Source: Druceiella hillmani (Eukaryota; Arthropoda; Insecta; Lepidoptera; Hepialidae). Taken from it: a DNA stretch of 64,000 nucleotides. Below are positions 58,145 through 64,000 of this stretch, piece by piece. The notes beneath the pieces are model-generated. The model was not told where the DNA came from. It worked only from the letters and a program-made list of their open reading frames with translations, and searched no databases. The stretch lies in assembly GCA_039881145.1 (NCBI GenBank), contig JAYKKI010000005.1, forward strand, positions 22,439,501-22,503,500, in the 5' to 3' direction. Within the stretch, counting starts at the first letter, position 1. Each line of letters starts with the position of its first letter. A program made the position numbers and the translations under genes.

Positions 58145-58265
58145 ATTTTGCTTTGTGGATTGAGGATCGCCGCGTGTCGCTTGTTGCAGGGCTGTCAGTA
58201 TTGTTAGACTAAGGGCCATTACGATGATTGTAATAGTATCCATTGGGGTAGTGTAACAAATGTAT
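58145..58265 (-). CDS. Candidate exon encoding a signal peptide (partial gene, unidentified)
   Basis: On the minus strand an acceptor-like TTCCTTCTATAG ends at 58266, and 22 bases later an ATG (58243) opens 33 codons to a possible donor (AAAAT|GTAAAT) after position 58145. The peptide starts MDTITIIVMALSLTILTA, continues LQQATRGDPQSTKQN, and has the n-region, hydrophobic core and small-residue end of a secretory signal, with cleavage plausible after the Ala/Thr/Gly segment. GC is clearly above the flanks. Without a splice the frame runs to 58004 but becomes Asn/Ile/Lys-rich, suggesting intron. I cannot name the protein; a secreted or cell-surface product with large introns fits. The weak start context (CCCCAATGG) and lack of later exons leave real doubt. 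Confidence 0.4.
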
Positions 58266-59818
58266 CTATAGAAGGAATAATTATATTCGCTGATTCAATT
58301 TAAAAGATCGTCACAATCAAATTTAATGTACGCAATTCCATTATCATTAACTTTATGGGTTTATCAATGTATCCAACATAGTATAGGTTGTTTTAGCTGA
58401 ATAGACACTTTTGTACAGTAAATGTTTTTTATTTAATTAGACGTTTAATATTATGCGATTTTGAAAAAAAAATTGAAGTAAAGCCTTGAAGTGGTCACTT
58501 ACAGAAGTACATTTAGTTAGGTCGCCAAGTATTGGGTTAGCTAATATGTTTATAGCTACGAGTTCGAGATTTCTTTACAGAACTTGTCGAAAGTTTCATA
58601 ATATGTTATAATAAGATATAAATAGTTCGAAGTACGCTCATTAAAGAACTATTATTACGAAGGTTTCAAATGCGTTAAAATAAAGAAAATGGACCTAAAT
58701 TGACATCGAGTACGCACTCTTAATATTTACATTCCACCTAAGTCACAATAATACAAATAATACATATATGCCATTTGATTTACGGGTCAAGTATGCCTTA
58801 GGGGACAGCGAACATTTCGTTCAGGACCTCTGAGGAAGAATTGAGACTACAAACTTGAAGACGAACCCTATTCTACTCTCTATTAAATTAGATGTAAATA
58901 ATTACGATAATTGATATAAGCAGATTCAAATTTTCCATTAATTGGATTTAACTCGACTAACTCGATTTAACTGAGAAACTTAACTACAGTCACAGTAGAA
59001 CAGAGACGCATTTGTCAAGTCGGCATTAAACATTTATTACGCCAACCAAACATTTTAAAATAAATAAGGGAATTGAATGTTTAAAAACGTCAGGTTATTA
59101 AAAATGAACAGGATGTGCTGAGAGAGCGTCATGAAAAGAATTGACTATTTTATGGGTAAATATATTTAACTTTTTTCTATACGGAAACGAAACCTATATA
59201 TGTTCATTCATTTTTTACGTATGTCATAGAACGTATGCATATTTGTACGTGTGTTTGAACGCTCGTAGGTTTGAAATTTTAAGAAAATATAAAAAAGAAG
59301 AATTAAATATATAAATATTCGTAAGTTTTTCTACGCTGTTTTTATGTAATCTAACATCAATAATAACAATAATTCTAGAATAATCTGATAGTTCGAACGA
59401 GGAAAAAAACAATATTAATTACGCGCATTTAATAGTTATAAGTGAGAATCAACCAAAAACCACATTTTTTTATATGATAGATGGTTCCAGCGAGCTTTTA
59501 CACTAGCCTACATCGTAACACTCATTATTACACCGAAGATAATTTTCTACTATTGGATATTACAGTTCGCTACTAGTCCATTAAGTCCTTCAGGAACAGT
59601 AATCGTAATTGCAACGTTATCAGGTGATTTTGATATCTGACATCAAAGGTGAATAGAAAATATTAAGAAAGGTATGAAAGTTTCCAACCGTTTTTGAAAA
59701 AAAAATCAATCAAAATTTCGATTTCAAGAGAAAAACTTATTTTTTTTGCAGAAAAACACTTCAAATATAATCAGTATTTTGCACAGAAACCTAGATGTAA
59801 CGGACTCGTTTTTCTTAC
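58266..59818. other. AT-rich non-coding interval, possible intron
   Basis: No coding frame or repeat family is recognised. If the minus-strand exon model is right, this would be the intron between the 5' exon near 60045-59819 and the signal-peptide exon. Confidence 0.3.
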
Positions 59819-60045
59819 AGGCAGCTATTTTTAAAATAAGATATTTTTTTTTATTTTCATAGTCGATAAACATAATTCGTAAAAGGTCTCCCACTCTTCC
59901 TTCGTCAAATTTCATTCTAGCACAATGTAACATTTCAGCCCTAGCAAAACAGCAACAAGCGCAACAGCCACAAAACAGTTCACACTGTGTCATTACACTG
60001 TACGGTTACATATAGATTGTCAGCGTGTTGCGAATTCATACATTT
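59819..60045 (-). other. Possible minus-strand 5' exon
   Basis: Downstream (on the minus strand) of the TATA-like TATAAATA at 60079-60072 lies mixed-composition sequence ending in CCT|GTAAGA (cut after 59819). A Cys-rich frame starting MTQCELFCGCCACCC at 59993 is open here, but its downstream part becomes Lys/Phe/Ile-rich. The complement of the donor, TTTTTCTTACAG, would equally be a good plus-strand acceptor, so strand is ambiguous. Treated as a hypothesis that links the promoter-like island to the exon at 58145-58265. Confidence 0.2.
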
Positions 60046-60440
60046 CAATATTATTACTGCTTTTCGTACACTATTTATAGGCCTGTGAACGCGTGGGGTC
60101 AACGGAACGACATTTTCATCTTGTTCGTAATTGCTAAGTTCTGCGTTCGGTGTTGTGACTGCGCGAAATTCGAGACGTGGCCGCTAGGCGTAATGCAGTT
60201 GTGCGTTTTTTTTGTCATTTATCGTTCTCACATTCGTGGACGAAGTGTTGTGTTGCTCGGATTGAGGCGAGGGTCGAGATGTGTTAGTTTTAAATATAGT
60301 CGCTGCATGGAAAAATACTTCATTACGAGTATTTTAGTTTCAGCGAGCGAACGAAAACAGCCATTCGTTTGGTATAAAAGTCATGGCCCCTTATGGTTTA
60401 GTACGTACGGAGGCGGTTGCTCATATTCGGGCTTGTTTGA
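60046..60440. promoter_or_regulatory. CpG-rich promoter-like island with two opposed TATA boxes
   Basis: CTATTTATAG (60071-60080) is a perfect MEF2 consensus and, on the minus strand, a TATAAATAG TATA box. TATAAAAG (60373-60380) is a TATA box on the plus strand, with an initiator-like TTTAGT about 27 bp on. Between are CpG words such as ACTGCGCGAAATTCGAGACG and GAGCGAACGAAAAC. The region lacks stops in one plus frame for 145 codons (60025-60462), the longest frame in the window, but the peptide has no domain and mixes Cys, Phe and Arg as expected from this composition. I favour a promoter or enhancer, possibly bidirectional. Confidence 0.4.
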
Positions 60441-60990
60441 CATTTCTAATACACTCGTTTAAAAATATATTTCCAATAAAACTCCTTACGATTATTATGT
60501 CCTTGTAAGGGCATATCCGAATATGAATATGTAATTGCTAAATAAATTTCAAATTTTTTATGTAAATGGACAAACAGATTGTAAATAATTTCATATTATA
60601 AATATAGACATTTGTATTTAGTTAAAGCTGTAGCTATTTAGTACTTATATAGTTATATGACAAAAATTTAAAACTAATTGTTTATACTAATTTTTTCTAA
60701 TTCAATTACATTATATAACGTATAATCGAGATATAATGCATATTTTAATGAACTTGGAAGGATATAAGCATCACTCATGATGTAAGTTTTTTTTCGTAGT
60801 AAGACATATTTACATCATTCCGTCAACATTTTTACATACTAAGCATTAAGTTAACGATAAATTTATAAAAATGTTTACATTTGCTGAGAGAATTTGAAGT
60901 GATTGATATACGACAGTTCAACGATTATTCTACTACGTAGACTAAGTGTAGATGGATTAATATTTTTGAATTGTCACACAATAATAATTG
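60441..60990. other. AT-rich non-coding stretch
   Basis: Nothing recognised. Confidence 0.45.
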
Positions 60991-61017
60991 TATATATATA
61001 TATATATATATATAAAT

Positions 61018-61073
<56 letters not shown>
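60991..61073. repeat. (AT)n microsatellite
   Basis: AT runs interrupted by AAATATACATG and ACAT. Confidence 0.95.
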
Positions 61074-61375
61074 CTAGTCAGTCCGAAAAAAATTGTAGAA
61101 AAGTGGCGTTGTGCCAGTCAAGTCTTACCATCACAATTATTCCTGATAGTGTTACGACTGGAGATTATGATTCAACAAAAACGAAATATCTACAGATTTA
61201 TTCTTTGCATATATTTAAGCATTTTACTCTTTTTTGTTTGTCCTGAGAACATTCCCAGCGTGAAAAAAAACCTTACACCTATTGTGACAAGTGGGCAGAT
61301 TTGTGAGTATTAATAAGTACAACAAATAATAAATACAAAAAAAATAAATGAAATAAGAACTGGTAAATGTATATA
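61074..61375. other. Non-coding stretch before the satellite
   Basis: 61085-61165 has mixed composition (GTGGCGTTGTGCCAGTCAAG). No gene is supported. Confidence 0.35.
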
Positions 61376-62607
61376 ATTAGCGTTAATTGAAAGTTTTTAT
61401 TTTTGTATTGCTGATATACCGTTGATAGTAAATTCGGACAGATAAATATTGCCTAAAAATTTACATTTGTAATTAAATTATTAAAAAAGAGCTCCTTTTT
61501 CAATGTAAGTGTTGACAATATTATTATAAAATTTGTAGTAGTAAATGTTTATCATTAGCGTCAATTGAAAGTTTTTATTTTTGTATTGCTGATATACCGC
61601 TGATGGTAAATTCGGACAGATAAATATTGCCTAAAAATTAACATTTGAAATTAAATTATTAAAAAAGAGCTCCTTTTTCAATGGAAGTGTTGACAATATT
61701 ACTATAAAATTTGTTGTAGTAAATGTTTATAATTAGTGTCAATTAAAAGTTTTTATTTTTGTATTGCTGATATCCCGCTGATAGTAAATTCGGACAGATA
61801 AATATTATCTAAAATTAACATTTGAAATTAAATTATGAAAAAAGAGCTCCTTTTTCAATTTAAGTGTTGACAATATTACTATAAAATTTGTCGTAGTAAA
61901 TGTTTATAATTAGCGTCAATTAAAAGTTTTTATTTTTGTATTGCTGATATCCGGCTGATAGTAAATTCGGACAGATAAATATTACCTAAAATTAAAATTT
62001 GAAATTAAATTATTAAAAAAGAGCTCCTTTTTCAATGGAAGTGTTGACAATATTACTATAAAATTTGTTGTAGTAAATGTTTATAATTAGTGTCAATTAA
62101 AAGTTTTTATTTTTGTATTGCTGATATCCGGCTGATAGTAAATTCGGACAGATAAATATTACCTAAAATTAAAATTTGAAATTAAATTATTAAAAAAGAG
62201 CTCCTTTTTCAATGGAAGTGTTGACAATATTACTATAAAATTTGTTGTAGTAAATGTTTATAATTAGTGTCAATTAAAAGTTTTTATTTTTGTATTGCTG
62301 ATATCCCGCTGATAGTAAATTCGGACAGATAAATATTATCTAAAATTAACATTTGAAATTAAATTATGAAAAAAGAGCTCCTTTTTCAATTTAAGTGTTG
62401 ACAATATTACTATAAAATTTGTCGTAGTAAATGTTTATAATTAGCGTCAATTAAAAGTTTTTATTTTTGTATTGCTGATATCCGGCTGATAGTAAATTCG
62501 GACAGATAAATATTACCTAAAATTAAAATTTGAAATTAAATTATTAAAAAAGAGCTCCTTTTTCAATGGAAGTGTTGACAATATTACTATAAAATTTGTA
62601 GTAGTAA
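61376..62607. repeat. 177-bp satellite, seven copies, with higher-order organisation
   Basis: AGTTTTTATTTTTGTATTGC recurs at 61392, 61570, 61748, 61925, 62102, 62279 and 62456: periods 178, 178, 177, 177, 177, 177. Each unit carries GGACAGATAAATATT, AAAAAAGAGCTCCTTTTTCA and GTGTTGACAATATTA. Copies 3 and 6 share one set of variants (ATCCCGCTG, ATTATCTAAAATTAACA, TCAATTTAAG, GTCGTAG); copies 4, 5 and 7 share another (ATCCGGCTG, ATTACCTAAAATTAAAA, TCAATGGAAG), giving the order A-B-B-A-B and a 531-bp higher-order unit. Copies 1 and 2 are more diverged and lie at the left edge. Unit length is near one nucleosome repeat. Each unit holds a GAGCTC/AAAAAAGAGCTCCTTTTT near-palindrome. Confidence 0.97.
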
Positions 62608-63417
62608 TAATTGTAATCTAATTATAACCTCAAAATCATTCAATTCATATTTATTCCTTTACTGAAGACCTGAGCTGAGCCAAAACTCATATATTTTGGT
62701 TTGTACATGCATACTCTAAAATATCGTACATCAGTCATTCATGTTCATAACTGAACCAAATACTCCATACAGACTGGGAATTCTCCCTTACTAGAATTTG
62801 TTTATTAGTGAAAGTGTCATGTGATAATTCGATGAATATATTAAGTTTAGTTAAATAATTGTTCCGTGTTTTTTTAGGTTTCCAAGGAATAAATATAAAA
62901 ATTGGGAAATGTAATAAATGCTATTCTCATAATTCTGCTGTCCATGCAATGACTCGTTAGTACCCAGAACCAAAAACCGGTAGTCGACTATAAACCTTGA
63001 ATTTTATATATATTTAAAAGTAAAATCCTGGATAATATAATTTCCTAGTTTTTATATGAACATAATTATAGATATGTTATATGTAACAGATATAATATTG
63101 AAAAACTATTGCCCTTAGATGTCTTCATTTTCAATACTACTCAGAGATTTTCCGAAATTTTCTGACTCATCTCATAGATTTTGTGTGATAATTTTTTATA
63201 TTTTGTTGATAATGCGTATAATTTGCTCCGCATCGCTTTCTTAAATGCGCGATTTTTCCTGATAACTCAAAGCAAATATTTTCTTCTATAGTAACCAAAA
63301 TGTTTATCCAAAAAGTTTTACTAACAACACTATTATGTGCACGTTCTATTTTGAGCATTAATGTCTAAATACAAAAATATAATCTATTCTAACCAAATAA
63401 ATATTATAAGCGTACAT
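62608..63417. other. AT-rich non-coding interval
   Basis: No gene or repeat copy recognised. Confidence 0.45.
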
Positions 63418-63555
63418 CACTAATGGCCGGTTTCTGAACACATTTTATCGAATAGATATTCACTCGACAGCTTTTTTGTATGAAGAATTTCAAACAAAAG
63501 AGTTGTGGAATATATTTCTATTCGATAAAAAGTACTCAGAAACCGGCCATAAGTG
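63418..63555. mobile_element. Short MITE with GGCCGGTTTCTGA terminal repeats
   Basis: TGGCCGGTTTCTGA (63424-63437) is mirrored exactly at 63536-63549, and ATCGAATAGA pairs with TCTATTCGAT further in, giving about 35-bp imperfect TIRs around a 126-bp element. TAA flanks both ends (63421-63423, 63550-63552), as for PIF/Harbinger insertions. Alternatively the TIR extends outward to CACT(A/T)ATGGCC and the element is 138 bp. No coding capacity. Confidence 0.8.
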
Positions 63556-63619
63556 TTTAAAAGACTGCGCTATCTACTTAAATAGACAGATTTACTTTGA
63601 AATATTTTTACTCATTCTA

Positions 63620-63905
63620 TCCATGTGGAAGATATCACATGCTAATCGCACACAATGTCGCAACGGCGTCGCAACAGCGACGAATCCCCTAATGACATCA
63701 CGGATTTTGTTATTACGTTGACACTTTTTACAAATATGTACATCATCTTACAACGTATCTACATCACATGGTGGCGTCAAGTCAAGCTCACAACATGGGC
63801 GCATCTTGCCATAACGATCGGAGCGCGTTCTCACACGTGCACTGCACTTGTGGTGCGGTGGAGTATTCCAGGATTAAGCGGCTGTACATGCACGTGTAAA
63901 ATCAG
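63620..63905. other. GC-richer island near the right edge
   Basis: ATGTCGCAACGGCGTCGCAA, CGATCGGAGCGCGTTCTCAC and GTACATGCACGTGTAAAATC (with CACGTG E-box) stand out. The 103-codon plus frame at 63655-63966 is open, Thr/Ile-rich, with no domain. Regulatory element or repeat fragment. Confidence 0.3.
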
Positions 63906-64000
63906 ACAAATCAGACAGGTCATATTATTTATTTATTTATTTACGTACTTTAATGTATACAATTAATATATATGGCGGACGACTTATTGCTACGAAAGCA

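Noticed and set aside
59724..59993. Cys-rich minus-strand frame starting MTQCELFCGCCACCC as a secreted Cys-rich peptide
   Set aside because: No signal peptide with a hydrophobic core, and the C-terminal half is Lys/Ile/Phe-rich AT filler; kept only as a possible 5' exon.
60025..60462. Longest reading frame, 145 codons on the plus strand
   Set aside because: No domain, no signal peptide, Cys/Phe/Arg-rich composition expected from stop-poor CpG-rich DNA; the region reads better as a promoter-like island.
61376..62607. CRISPR array
   Set aside because: Repeats are contiguous 177-bp satellite units with no short repeat/unique spacer alternation.

Overview
The window looks like a non-coding, AT-rich stretch of an insect nuclear genome, most probably a moth or butterfly. 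The evidence is the roughly 30% GC background, many long (AT)n tracts, decayed LINE and Tc1 copies rather than bacterial-style genes, and repeat tails that I recognise from Lepidoptera: a tail ending in ACAGAACCCTAA near 22970 and an AAAACTTCTTTA family near 20110 and 48210. The lineage call rests on remembered repeat motifs, not on a search. I see no complete protein-coding gene, no tRNA or rRNA, no CRISPR array and no intact transposon. Most reading frames of 60-145 codons are chance frames inside (AT)n tracts or inside GC-richer islands.

Layout. 1-6570: AT-rich DNA with a 380-bp diverged tandem duplication, three 174-bp tandem copies, a possible TATA/Inr promoter at 3862-3891, and an 828-bp TA-flanked inverted-repeat element at 4418-5245. 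6575-11420: three GC-richer islands. 13100-16160: diverged duplications, a LINE-tail remnant, one copy of a 370-bp dispersed repeat and a decayed Tc1-type transposase on the minus strand. 17500-21830: islands and palindromes. 22200-25090: a Lepidoptera-type repeat split by a terminal-inverted-repeat insertion, a LINE 3' end and the second (inverted) copy of the 370-bp repeat. 27050-36400: one large island, local duplications and a pair of 44-bp inverted arms 840 bp apart. 36560-48060: the densest run of islands, a decayed LINE reverse transcriptase (41893-42505) and a dispersed repeat in two copies. 48195-53115: repeats, including a 326-bp fold-back and a 24-bp-TIR element. 53730-55340: two more islands. 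58145-60440: the best gene candidate, a minus-strand exon that could encode a signal peptide, lying downstream of a promoter-like island. 61376-62607: a seven-copy 177-bp satellite with higher-order structure. 63418-63555: a short MITE.

Interpretation. The recurrent 150-570-bp GC-richer, apparently unique islands separated by AT-rich filler resemble conserved regulatory elements in a large intron or gene desert, but that needs cross-species alignment. No novel multi-gene system is visible. The items most worth following up are the minus-strand signal-peptide exon with its upstream island, the higher-order satellite, the fold-back hairpin and the small TIR families.
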